Shown here piece after piece: positions 1-12,157 of a stretch of DNA of 22,500 nucleotides. Both the position numbers and the translations under genes were made by a program. Position 1 is the first letter of the stretch, and every line of letters begins with the position of its first letter. Source of the DNA: Anaeromyces robustus (taxonomy: Eukaryota > Neocallimastigomycota > Neocallimastigomycetes > Neocallimastigales > Neocallimastigaceae); NCBI GenBank assembly GCA_002104895.1, contig MCFG01000579.1, forward strand, positions 1 through 22,500. The letters are read 5' to 3'. The notes under the pieces were generated by a model. It was not told the origin of the DNA. It was given only the letters and a program-made list of their open reading frames with translations, and ran no database searches.

Positions 1-858
1 TTATTTCAATGAATACATATTATTAATTTAAGTAAATTATTATCTAATAATTGAGTGAATATATTTATTATTAATTAAATAAATAATATTATTCCGAAAG
101 GTAAAGAGTAAGGTTCGAACCAGAGACAACCAACATAATAATAGAAGCAGGTAGAACTGAGCCTAATTAGTAGCCATAATGGATCCATATCATTACATGG
201 TCCTCCTCTAAAGATCGGATACCAGACGATCGCTAATATAAAAGAATAGTAAATAAGAGTTTGTAGATAATCTAAAGAGAGTTATAATCGAGAGTAATCA
301 TTAAAAGCCTAAAAAAAAAAAATTTGTATAAGATAGTATCTACAAAAAGATATATTAAAATATTAGAGTTATAGTATTTGATTATTTAGCGGTAACGTAT
401 CCTAAAATAGTAGTTAAAATTTTATATCGAAGTAGAGTTTAAGAGGTATTATATGGCAGGCACAGATAAAATAAAGATAAATTGGTATCTGGTTTTCTAG
501 TAGAATTGAGTATGAACAGAAAATTACCAAAAAATGCGGCTAACGGCATCAAAATTGAAATAAAGATTTTTTGAGAAGAAAAATAGGTAAAACTGTTCTA
601 GAATGTTCCAAACTAGTTCAAAGTGTACTCCTGATGGAGATAATTTATATTTAGTGAAAAACGCATCATTTTTTAAACCGATTGGTAAAATTAAAAAATT
701 TCCGAAAAAGATTGATGGATGCATTGTTGTTCTTATTTTAATATTATTGAAAATAGATTTTCGATTTATGGCGTTTATTGAAACGTTGAACGGTGAAAAC
801 CTTGGAAGGATTGGTCCTACAACAAGGTAGTGGGTGTTGTTTCAACGTGGAGTCGATA
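1..858. other. Degraded, less AT-rich stretch without a supportable gene
   Basis: This stretch has clearly more G and C and more complex sequence than the intergenic DNA elsewhere in the window. In every frame the reading is broken after fewer than about 80 codons. Two short overlapping open frames on opposite strands (near 524-724 and 603-830) match no family I recognise. A palindromic GGTTCGAACC lies at about 113-122 but is not part of a foldable tRNA. The composition and its position beside the inverted repeat at 859-1081 suggest an old, decayed repeat or mobile element, but no family can be named. Family assignment would need a comparison with other copies in the genome. Confidence 0.4.
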
Positions 859-1081
859 TTGTAAAGATTTGGAGTGACCACTAGGTTATTGTAGGAAATT
901 AATAATAAATAATAATATAATATATTAAATTATTTATAACACTATTGATTATTCACTTAATTAATTAGTAGATTCATTTATATAATATATATTTGTTCAT
1001 TTATAAATAATTTAATATATTATATTATTATTTATTATTAATTTCCTACAATAACCTAGTGGTCACTCCAAATCTTTACAA
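859..1081. repeat. Perfect 81-bp inverted repeat with a 61-bp loop (hairpin or MITE-like)
   Basis: Bases 859-939 are the exact reverse complement of 1001-1081, all 81 positions, with bases 940-1000 between them. The outer half of each arm is mixed sequence (TTGTAAAGATTTGGAGTGAC on the left arm, its complement on the right). The inner half is AT-rich. No open reading frame of note lies inside. The immediate flanks do not show a clear target-site duplication. Within the arms, TGTAGGAAAT at 890 and ATTTCCTACA at 1041-1050 also mirror each other. A short non-autonomous DNA transposon (MITE/foldback type) or a head-to-head duplication would both give this layout. A transcript would fold into a near-perfect 81-bp duplex. 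Confidence 0.85.
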
Positions 1082-1828
1082 ATGTTCTGGCTCATGTTGC
1101 AATTGAGACTCTTAATCTTTTAGAAGTAAGAAGTTTTATAATAATTTTTATAATAATTAAAGTTTATTTATTTAAGATTTAAATTTAATAGTATATATAC
1201 AAATATGGTAATTACAAGGTTTTACAAATTTAAGAAAATACATTTGTATTTATACTAATCGTGGCTTGATAATAATATAAAGAAAAATTAAATACAACGA
1301 GTTCATAACGTATTTACATTAATTAAAATAAACAACGAGATAAATTAAAATAACAAAGACATTTAATTTAAGTTTATTAAATATAATTTAAAAATTATTT
1401 TCTTTGTATTCTAACATTATAATTATTAATATTAATTTTTAAAAAATTATTATTAAATTATATGTTAATATTAAAAGTAGGAACAATTTCCATTTATTAT
1501 TAATATTAATATATATAAAATATTTACTATATTTTTTATTTTATACTCTTTTATAGAGAATTATATTTTTGAAAAAGTTTTATGTGTAATTAAAAATCAT
1601 TGTATATTTTTTTTAATTTATTCAAAGCAGTTTTGTATTTTTATTTTATTTTATTTTATATTATTTATTTATTTTTTTATATTATTAATTAAAAAATTAT
1701 TTTTATTAATGAATTACAGTATATACAAACCAAAATTATATATATATTATTATTATATATATTTTAATATTATATAACTTTTTTTTTTTTTTTTCATTTA
1801 TAATTTATTTTTTTTTCTATATAATATA
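1082..1828. other. Intergenic region upstream of the Spartan gene
   Basis: The first 60 bases continue the mixed-composition sequence seen left of the inverted repeat; the rest becomes very AT-rich. A T-run at 1781-1794 lies shortly before the ATG of the downstream gene. I see no gene, RNA or clear regulatory site, apart from its likely role as promoter and 5' leader of the gene at 1829. Confidence 0.6.
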
Positions 1829-4800
1829 ATGGGATTAACCAATAATAAAAATAAATCATTACAAATACAATATGATAGTTACATTGCAAAGAGATTACAG
1901 GAGGAGGAAAGATTAAGATATGAAAAGTTAAAAAAATTAGAACAAGATGATTTTGAATTTGCAAAGAAATTACAAGAAGAGGAAAATAGCTTAGCAACTA
2001 ATTCAACTTCTGCTATTCCTAATCAAAAATCTTTAATTGATTTAACTAATATTAAAGAAGAAAAAAATAATAATATTAAGAGTAATAATATTAATACTAA
2101 TACTAATATACCCTTAAATAATTGTAACAATAACAGTATTAGTAATAATAATAAAAAGCGTAAAATAATAACTATTGGAAAAGAAGAAAATTATAGTTCT
2201 CCAAATAAAAAACGGCAAATTGAAACAAAAAATAATTTTATTCAAGTAAAAAAAAGTCCTATTCCTTCACCAAAAAAATTTATTTCATTACCTTCACCAA
2301 CAAAAACAAAATCTATATCTTTAAATTCTAATTCGAATAATATAAAAAATATTCCTGTACAAAAAAGTCCTATTCCTTCACAAAAAAAATTTATTTCATT
2401 ACCTTCACCAACAAAATCTATATCTTCTAATTCTAATTCAAATAATATCAAAAAGGAAATTAAAAATATTAAGCAAGTTGGTTTAATTCATAATTCTAAT
2501 TCACTAAAAAGACCTAATATTAGTAATGATACTATAAAATTAGTAGAACCAGAAAAGAAAAAAATAAAAATTAATGGAAATGTAATTAAAAAAGATAATA
2601 AGAAATCATTTGGTAAAAATGAGATATCAAATTTCAATTTAAATCATCGACCAAAAAAGGAAAATTCTAATTCAATCTTAAATGAAATTAAAGCTCAATT
2701 AATTGATAATGAAAATAAGAAAATTGAAAGTTCAGGAAATTACAGTAGTTATAATAAAATTAATAAAACTAATATTATGAATAACAATAATAATATTATA
2801 AAAAAGCCAATTCCTTCGATGACAAATGTTACTAAAAATAATAATTTTAGTAAAAAAGATATTTTAACAAATTTTAGAAACAATAAACCTCGTATAACTA
2901 ACGCAGTCAATGCTATTATTAATTCAAATTTTACCCCTCTTAATCAATTACTATCGGATAAAAATAATAATAAAAACATAAATAACAACATATCTAATAT
3001 TAATAATAAATCAAATACAAATTTTAATAATATTATCAATAATACCTCATCTAGTAGTATTCAAAATAATAATAATAATAATAATAATAATGAAATAATA
3101 ATTCTAAAAGATATTAATAAAGCTTCTAAAGCTATTGATGAATTAACTAATGAATTATTAATTGAACAATTACAACGAGAAGAAATCATTTTTAATAGTT
3201 TAGGTAATAATCCATTTTTGCCACCAAAATCATCAGACCAGAATAATTCTAAAGAAAAATCATCATTAGATAAAGTTCAATTACTTATATTAGAACAAGA
3301 AAGACTTTTACAAGAATATAATCGGATGAGGAAAGGGAAAGATGAAGAAAAAGATGAAGAGAAAAGTCTTATATTAAGAAGTAAAGGAAAAGGTAAAGGT
3401 TCAATCAAGGGTAAAGGAGATACATCCTTACAAAAATTTAATATACGAAATATTAATGAATTAGATGATCCGTGTCCAGATTTACATCAGTTATTTTTAT
3501 TATTTAATGCTCAATATTTCCATCATAAATTGGATAGTGTTGAAGTTCGATGGTCAAAAAAAATGACACTTTGTGCAGGTATTTGTTATTATTATCCTGG
3601 TGGTTATTGTTCTGTACGTTTAAGTGAACCTTTATTAAAGTTTAGAACTAGAGGTTAGTTTAATTATATTTAAATATTACTTCTTCCTCTCCTCATTAAT
3701 ATAATTTCTTTTTTTTAACATTTTTAATATGTATTAATGATAATATATATTAAATAAAAATTTTCTTTATATAATTATACTAGATGATTTTATAAATACT
3801 CTTCTTCATGAAATGGTAATTATATTTATTAATATTAATTAATTAATTAATTAATTAGTTAATAATAATATTATTATTATAATTATTAACATTGAATATA
3901 TGTTTTCAATTGATTTAAATTATTAAAATTTATAATATTTTTTAATTTAAATATTTGAAATTTAAATATAGATTCATGCATATTTATTTTTAACTGAAGG
4001 TAATAGAGATCACGATGGTCATGGTGAAAGTTTTCATAGGATTATGTATAAATTAAATAAAGAAACTGGATCAAATATTACTGTATATCATAATTTTCAT
4101 AATGAAGTTAATCATTATAGAACTCATGTCTGGCGATGTAATGGGTAAATATTTTTTATCTATTTTTTATTATATAAAAAAAAAAAAAATATAGAATAAA
4201 ATATAATATACAAATAAAAATACAAATACAAATTAAATTAAATTAAATTAATTATTATTTTATATTAAGTAATAATTATTATTATTACTTAATATAAAAT
4301 AATATTTAAATTATTAATTATAAATAATTAAAAAAAAAAATATATATATATATTTATTAATTATAAATAATTAAAAAAATAAAAAATAATAAATTAAAAT
4401 AGCCCATGTCGATTTAGACCACCATTTTTTGGTTATGTTAGACGTTCTATGAATCGAAAGCCTCAGAAAGCAGATAGTTGGTGGAGACAGCATCAAGCGA
4501 CTTGTGGTGGTGAATTTATAAAAATATCCGAACCAGAAGAATATACTAAAAAGAGGTTGAAGAAAAAAGGAGGTACTGTAGATAAAGCTTTAATCAATCA
4601 ACCTTCAACTTCTAATGTTGATAATTATAATCGATTAAGAAATATAAATACTATCTTTAATAATAATAAGAGTAATAATACCAATAAAAATAAAAACAAT
4701 AATAATAATAAAATTATTGGTTCAAATTCAAGTACTACTTCCATAACCGCAACGAAACGATTAAATGATCCAAAAATGAAAAATATTAATAATAGAAATA

Positions 4801-5138
4801 TTAATAATATTAATACCATAAATACTATAAGTAATCATAGTATTGATACTTCTATTACATCTACGAGATCTAATACTATTATTAATAATATTAATAGTAA
4901 TCGTAACTTTAATTCTAATAGTAATATTAATAACGTTCATACCCTAAATAATTTAAAGAATAATAAAAATAACAAAAGTAATAATTATAACAATAGTAAT
5001 AGTAATATTCATACTTTAAATAGTCTAAGAAATACTACAAATAATAATCATAATAATCACAGAAGTAATAATAATAATAATAATACAAGAAAAAAGAATC
5101 AAAATATATATAATTTATTATTTAAAAAAAAGAAATAA
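1829..5138 (+). CDS. SPRTN/Spartan-like DNA-protein crosslink metalloprotease, 4 exons
   Basis: Exons 1829-3653, 3784-3815, 3972-4144 and 4403-5138 join in frame to 921 residues. The SprT core spans about residues 545-720: DDPCPDLHQLF, then MTLCAGIC and CSVRLSEPLLKFR, the zinc-protease motif HEMIH (H617, E618, H621) with third ligand H636 in DGHGESF, then ITVYHNFHNEV, WRCNGPC, FFGYVRR and TCGGEFIKISEPEEY. This order matches metazoan Spartan, which cleaves proteins crosslinked to DNA at replication forks. Intron 2 falls between M619 and I620, inside the active-site helix. The N-terminus has two LQEEE motifs (about residues 22-52) resembling the ubiquitin-binding MIU of human SPRTN. Residues about 55-540 are Asn/Ser/Lys-rich and probably disordered; human SPRTN is about half the total length. 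The C-terminal region is also Asn-rich, shows no UBZ4 zinc finger, and ends in QNIYNLLFKKKK, a weak PIP-box-like motif. All introns are GT...AG. Family certain, exon borders very likely, partner motifs inferred. Confidence 0.93.
2246..2454 (+). repeat. Tandem duplication inside the Spartan coding region
   Basis: About 105 bp starting at 2246 is repeated in frame from 2357. Both copies encode a Ser/Pro/Lys segment, KSPIPSPKKFISLPSPTK in copy 1 and nearly the same in copy 2, followed by a Ser/Asn run. The copies differ by a few substitutions and a six-base length difference near the middle. The SP and TP sites could be targets of proline-directed kinases (inference). The repeat lies in the disordered N-terminal region of the protease. 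Confidence 0.85.
4253..4304. repeat. 24-bp perfect hairpin in intron 3 of the Spartan gene
   Basis: Bases 4253-4276 are the exact reverse complement of 4281-4304, leaving a four-base loop. It lies in the middle of the 258-bp intron 4145-4402. In the pre-mRNA it would form a stable AU-rich stem between the donor and the acceptor. A separate direct repeat (attaattataaataatta) occurs just after it, near 4313 and 4354. In DNA this AT-rich, chance palindromes are common, though 24 perfect pairs with mixed G/C positions is more than the local background. Confidence 0.7.
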
Positions 5139-6351
<1,213 letters not shown>

Positions 6352-8187
6352 ATGAGTTGGTATGTTTTTTCTTTTTCTTTTTTTTTTTTATTTTTAATTT
6401 ATTTTACATCAAATATATTATTGAAAATTGATGAAGTATTGTATTTTTATAAATAAAAATTAATATATAATATATATATAAATATATATTCAAATAGGAA
6501 TGGTTTTAAGAAAAAGATTAACCGTGTCGGTATTATGGTAAATAAATTAATATTAATATTAATATTAATATTAATATTATTATCATTATTATCATTATTA
6601 TTATATTTTTTTAATTATTATTTTTATTAGTAAAGATTTTTAAATAACAATTCTTGCTTATTGTATATATTAAATTTCAATTTATTAATAGTTAAAACAA
6701 ACCGCCGGTATGGTTGGCAAAACGGTAATATTTTTATTTTTTTATAATGTTTTTTTAATTGAAATTATAATATATCTAAATAAATAAGTATAACTTTAAA
6801 ATTAATATATTTTTTATTATTTATTTTATATATTCATACATACATATACCTATACCTCTATAATTTTTTATTATAATTTTAAAAAATATATCTATTTATA
6901 TTTTATAGGAAGATAAAACCTTCAATGCAGCAGAAAGACGCTTTAAAATGTAAATAAATAAAAGAATGTTTGATTTTTAAAAATGGAGGCTATTATAATT
7001 TACTTTTTTTTTTTTTTTTTTTTTTTTCTTTTTTGGAAAAACAATATTAAATATAATTTTTATTGTTGACATTATCATTCATTTATATAAAAATAAATAA
7101 AATATTAATTGTTAAATAATCAATATATTAATGAAATAATATTATTTTTATTCAACCATAAAGTTATGAAAAGAAAATTACAACATTATGTAATGAAACA
7201 AAAGAATATTTAAATTGTGTTAGAGGTATAATACATATTTTTATATTATTATTATTATTATTATAATTATTATTTTAATAATAAAAAATTATATATATAG
7301 TAATTTTTGTTAATATTTTTATTACTTTTTTTTTTTTTTTTCTTTATCATTTAATTATAATCAAATTATTAACTGTATTAATAATAATTATTTTTTTTTT
7401 AAAATAATATTTATATCACTTTTTTAGCTTTAACTTTACAAGAATATAAAGTAGCTGAAGAACTTGATGGTTTATATAATGAAACTTTTGATATGGCATT
7501 ATGTGCTATGAATTTAAAAACCGCAACTGGAAAAATTAATGATTCTGTAAGATTAGAATTTGTAAGTATATATAAATATATATAAAAGTTTTTTATTATT
7601 TATTTTATATATATTATAATTTATAAATAAATTATCGATATTTATATTATACATAATATAAATATTTATTTAACGAAATTATTAAATAAAAAATAATAAA
7701 ATAATAATATTTTTTTTTATTATATCAATCTTTATTTATTTATATATTTAATTTTTTTTTTTTTGTATTATTATTTATAATTTGATTAGGATAATAATTA
7801 TATAAAGTGTGTATTAGATCCAGTAAATCAACTTGGTGTTAATTTCCCAACTGTTAATCAATTAATATCAAAACGTGAAAATAAGTTATTAGATTATGAT
7901 GAATGTAAAAGTAAAGTAGATAAGCTTGTTGAAAAGCCATCTAATGATCCAACTAATTTAACAAGAGTAAGTTTTTTTTTTTTCCTTTATTTTTGCTTTA
8001 TTGAATTAAATTATGTTTCTATTATTTATTAATACCATAATTATTAATAATCATATATTGTTTTATTTTATATATAAAATAAATTATGAATAATAACATT
8101 GTTTTTTTTTTTTTCTATATAATTTATTATTTATTTATTAATACTTATATAAATAATAAATATTAATCACAAAATGATAAAAAAATG

Positions 8188-8233
<46 letters not shown>

Positions 8234-8690
8234 TAATTATTATTATGACATCAATAAATTTAATCTAATTATTCAATATCACCTTCTTATTCACTTTTTT
8301 TTAATTTTTATGTTTAATCTTAATATTGTTATTAATTATATTATTCCAAAATAATAAAAATAAATATTCCAAAATAATAATAACATTAATAAAAAGGCTG
8401 AAGATAGATTAAATAAAGCAAAAGAAATTTATGAAACTATTAATCAAGAATTAATTGAATATTTACCAAAACCACTCAATAATCGTGTACAATATTTAGA
8501 ACCCACTTTTGATGCTTTAATTTTAAGTCAATTATCTTTTGCTGAAAAATCATTTAATACCCTTAATGACTTACAAAATAAATTCTTAATTGCTGGTGCT
8601 AATTTAGATTCTTTAGATAATTTAACTGAAAAATCAAACTTTTCACTTCAAGAATTAAAGAAATTAGGTATTTGTAATTTCAGTCAATAA
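6352..8690 (+). CDS. N-BAR domain protein of the Rvs161/Hob3 type, 8 exons
   Basis: Exons 6352-6359, 6498-6537, 6692-6724, 6909-6949, 7164-7225, 7428-7561, 7790-7966 and 8397-8690 join in frame to 262 residues, close to yeast Rvs161 (265). The protein opens MSWNGFKKKINRVG, the conserved amphipathic helix 0 of fungal amphiphysin-type BAR proteins. The BAR coiled coil then fills the whole length. Diagnostic pieces are DPVNQL and FPTVNQLISKRENKLLDYD (exon 7, about residues 115-143), then EKPSNDP, AEDRLNKAKEIYE, LPKPLNNRVQYLEPTFDAL (exon 8). There is no SH3 domain, so this is the Rvs161/Hob3 member rather than Rvs167. Such proteins dimerise on curved membrane and act in endocytic vesicle scission and actin organisation. 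The first coding exon is only 8 nt (ATGAGTTG), which completes Trp3 across the intron. Donors are gtatgt, gtaaat, gtaata, gtaaat, gtataa, gtaagt and gtaagt; the last intron (430 bp) is the longest. No transcript evidence is available, but every phase fits. Confidence 0.93.
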
Positions 8691-9075
8691 ATAAGCAAAT
8701 AATATTTTAATTTGATAAAATAAAAGTTTTAAAACAAACGAACTTATATACATAACAAAGACAAACAAACAAATAAACAAATAAACTAATAAACAAATAA
8801 GCAAAACAATTAAACAAACAATAATTAAAAAATAAATAAGTAAATAAAAAAAAAGAAAAATAATAAAATCAAAAAAAAAAAAAAAAAAAAAAAAGAAAAA
8901 CTTACATAGGAGAAAAAAGGAAAAAAAATTTTGATTTTATGATTTTTATTTTAATTTTTTTTTTTTTTAAAAAAAAAAAAAAAATTAAATAAAAATAAAC
9001 CTAATAAAATAAAATTTAGTATATATTAAATATTAAAAAAAAAAAATATCATTGCAATATACCTACTTTTTTATA

Positions 9076-9109
<34 letters not shown>

Positions 9110-9132
9110 TAAACCTATTATAAAATAAAATA

Positions 9133-9189
<57 letters not shown>

Positions 9190-9897
9190 ATTTCCTATTT
9201 TTTAATTTTAATTTTTTGAACTTTTTTATTCTTTTTATATAAAGTTTTTCTTCTATTTTTTCATATTTTTTTAGTAAAAAAAAAAAAAAAAGATATATTT
9301 AAATCAAGTAATATAAAATAAGAAAACTATTTTTATATAATTTTTTTTATTATTAATATAGTATTATGAAAAATCAACCATTATAAATGATTACTTAAAA
9401 AACATTATTATGGAAAAGACTTTTATTATGTAGAATTACATAAAATTTAAAAATTTTAAAAAATTTTCTATAATATATAGATAAATTTGAAGTTTTATTT
9501 TTATTTATTATATATTTTTATTTTTAATTTTTTATATCTTTATTAGTGTTTGTGTTATAATATTTAATTAAAAAAAAAATCTTTTTTGAAATAAATAAAT
9601 AATTTCATTATTATTATATTATGCTTTAATAAATTAAGTTAGTATTAAAAATATATGTTATTAAATAAATAATATCTATATGAAAAATTAAAATCTTCTA
9701 TTATTTGTAAATAAGAGAATTTATAATAATAAAAAAAAAATAGTTGAATTTGAATGATATTTCATTATTTATAGTTTATATAATATATTTATAATTTTTT
9801 CAATAATTTATATATTATATATTTAAAAGAATGATTTAACATTTGACTATTTATAATAAGTCTTTAATTTTCAATGATTCTTCTTTCATTCTTTATA

Positions 9898-9945
<48 letters not shown>

Positions 9946-9961
9946 GTAATTATTTCCCCAT
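8691..9961. other. Convergent intergenic region between the BAR gene and RRP36
   Basis: Both neighbouring genes end here, so this is shared 3' sequence. It has several long A tracts, the longest at 9140-9187 (48 A). An array of TTA repeats at about 9898-9944 lies just past the RRP36 stop. No RNA gene or open frame of interest is seen; a plus-strand frame at 9843-10112 is the antisense of the last RRP36 exon plus the TTA array. Confidence 0.65.
9140..9187. repeat. Homopolymer of 48 A
   Basis: This is an uninterrupted run of A at the centre of the convergent spacer. Comparable runs in the window are 42 A at 15556-15597, 26 A at 16022-16047 and 26 T at 6084-6109. Exact lengths in such runs are prone to sequencing error. 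Confidence 0.9.
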
Positions 9962-12157
9962 TTATTGTTCCTCTCTTCTACGTGGCATAAGTTTATGTTC
10001 TTTACTAGCATTTCTCTTTCTTCTTTTTTCCAATATTTTATCAATAGATTTAGATTTAGTGTTTTTATATTTGTCTATTAATTCCATTCTCTTAAGATCA
10101 GCTATTTATTGAAATTGAAATTAAATTGATAAATATATAGAATAAAAAAAAAAGTGAAAAAATAAAAATATATAAATTAATAATGAAAATTATTTAATAT
10201 GATGTTTGTTTTTATTATATATATTTAATATGATAATTAAATATATATAATATTATAATATTATATAATCTTATTATTTCATTTCTTTATATATATATAT
10301 ATTACCCTTCTTTAAGTAGAATGGTTTCTTTCCTTCTTTAACTCTTTGCATTTCTTTCTTTCTCCATTCACGTTTTATAGCTTGTCTTCTTTCTTTTTCT
10401 TTTTCAGTTTGTTTTTTCGATTTCTATATAAATATTATCAATATATATATATATATATATATAATGATTTAATAAGTATTATTATCATTAATATTATTGT
10501 TGAAAATATTATAATTAACTTGGATAACTTATATAACATATTCATATATTATATATATATATATGACATTTTCTTTATTATTTCTATATTTTATGATATT
10601 CTATTTCTTATATCTTATATATATAATCTTTTTTTTTTTTAAAAAAAATTTACCAGTGATTGATAAACTCTATTTAATTTTTCCTTCTCTAATGAGTTTT
10701 TCGTCTTTTTTATTTTTTCTTGAATCATATTCATTTCATTTTCTTCCATTTCAGATAAGAATTTATATGATTTTTTAAATAAATCTTCATTATATTTTCC
10801 TGATAAATTATCAAAACGAGGATCTCTTGATTTCTATTTTAATAATTATACACATATAATATTCATTTTTTAAAAAAAATTTTTTTAATAATATTTTTTA
10901 ATAATAATAATGTTAGTTATTACAAGATTAATATAATCTTTATAATACAAGAGTTATTGAATAGTTTAAAATAAAATAAAAAAAAACTTTATTTTATATT
11001 TTACCTTTTTCTTAACTTCAACGACTTCTCTGTATCTACTTACTGGCTTTTTTGAAGAAATTTCCATTGGTCTGAATGTAAGAAATAAAAAATAAAAATA
11101 AATAATATATAATTAATAACAAATATATATTTGAATTTTTAAGACGAAGATATTAGAGGTTTTTTTTTTTCTCTGAAATTATGAAATTTTGAAAATTTTG
11201 AAAATTTTAAAATTTTTAAAATCTTAAAATCTTAAAATTGAAATTTTGAAATTTTGAAATTTCAATTTTTTTAATTTTCATTTTTTGTCTTAAAAGAAAT
11301 AATTCATACAAAATTTTAAAATATATTATTTCTCCTGTCTTTAATTTATATATATACCTATTTTTATTTTCTCTCTTTTTAATTGCTACTGGTTCTCTCT
11401 TTTTTTTAAGTAATTTTAAAGATTCTTTCGCTTTTTTTATTGCTTCATCTTTTATTATATTTGATTTATTTGAAGTTTTTGAAAATGTTTTATTAAATTC
11501 CTTCATACCCATTTTTTGTTGAATTTTTGCTATTTGACTAAATGGAATTTTTGATAATTCTTTTATCATTTATTTTTAATAAAAAAATAAAATAAATTAA
11601 ATTAAAATAAAATAAAAAAAAAAAAAAAAAAGACATATATATGATTAATAATTAATTATAGATATTTATTTAAATTTTAAATTATATTATAATTAATATT
11701 TAAATTATAGAAAAATCATATCACAATATTAATTTTGAATTCATATATATTTTGTATATACCTTTTTCTAATTGTTCCTGTTTGAATATAATAAAAAATT
11801 AAGATAAATTGTTTTGGAAATACATTTTAAAATTATATATATAATATGATTCATGAATTAATAATTAATTTATTAATTTAACACTTTTTATTTTTTATTT
11901 TTAATATTTATTATTATATAACTATTTTATAATTATTTATTAAATTTGTTTATATGTACAATTTGTTGTTCTCTTTCATTATCTTCTTCATCTTCGTCTG
12001 AATCTCCTTCTACTATTTCTTCTTCTGAATCATCATCTTCACCATCTTCATCTTCTTCAACTATTTCTTCTTCATCGTCTTCATCTTCATCATATTCTTC
12101 TTGAGAATCAAATTCTTCTTCATCAAATTCTTCGTCTTCTTCGTATCTTTTTTTCAT
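9962..12157 (-). CDS. RRP36 rRNA-processing protein, 7 exons with a 16-nt microexon
   Basis: On the minus strand, exons 12157-11960, 11777-11762, 11559-11358, 11071-11005, 10833-10654, 10423-10306 and 10101-9962 join in frame to 306 residues, close to yeast Rrp36 (300). Residues 1-66 are almost all Asp/Glu, probably disordered. The microexon gives EQLEK. Then come ELSKIPFSQIAKIQQKMG (about 72-89), the family block NRPMEISSKKPVSRYREVVEV (138-158), RDPRFDNLSGKYNEDLF (164-180), a long charged helix, KKPFYLKK (about 253-260) and the basic end ILEKRRKRNASKEHKLMPRR. Rrp36 acts in the nucleolus in early cleavages of pre-rRNA needed for 18S rRNA. A simpler model starting at Met 11569 would lose the acidic part. 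I prefer the longer one because the acidic N-terminus is typical of the family and both extra junctions keep frame. A CACGTG site lies about 97 bp upstream of the start. Donor of exon 1 is gtacat, slightly off consensus. Confidence 0.92.

Noticed and set aside
113-122. GGTTCGAACC resembling a tRNA T-loop or B box
   Set aside because: No matching T-stem, acceptor stem or D-arm can be folded on either strand. The word is a palindrome and may be chance or a decayed repeat.
524-830. Overlapping short open frames of 66 (minus) and 75 (plus) codons
   Set aside because: No recognisable domain, no supporting splice context, and they lie in a degraded region.
890-1050. TGTAGGAAAT...ATTTCCTACA ends resembling a TG...CA long terminal repeat
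   Set aside because: The mirrored ends are simply part of the larger perfect inverted repeat. There is no second copy in the window, no target-site duplication and no associated retroelement coding region.
10346-10778. Plus-strand frames in the RRP36 region
   Set aside because: They are antisense to RRP36 exons and introns; the minus-strand frame gives the conserved family blocks.
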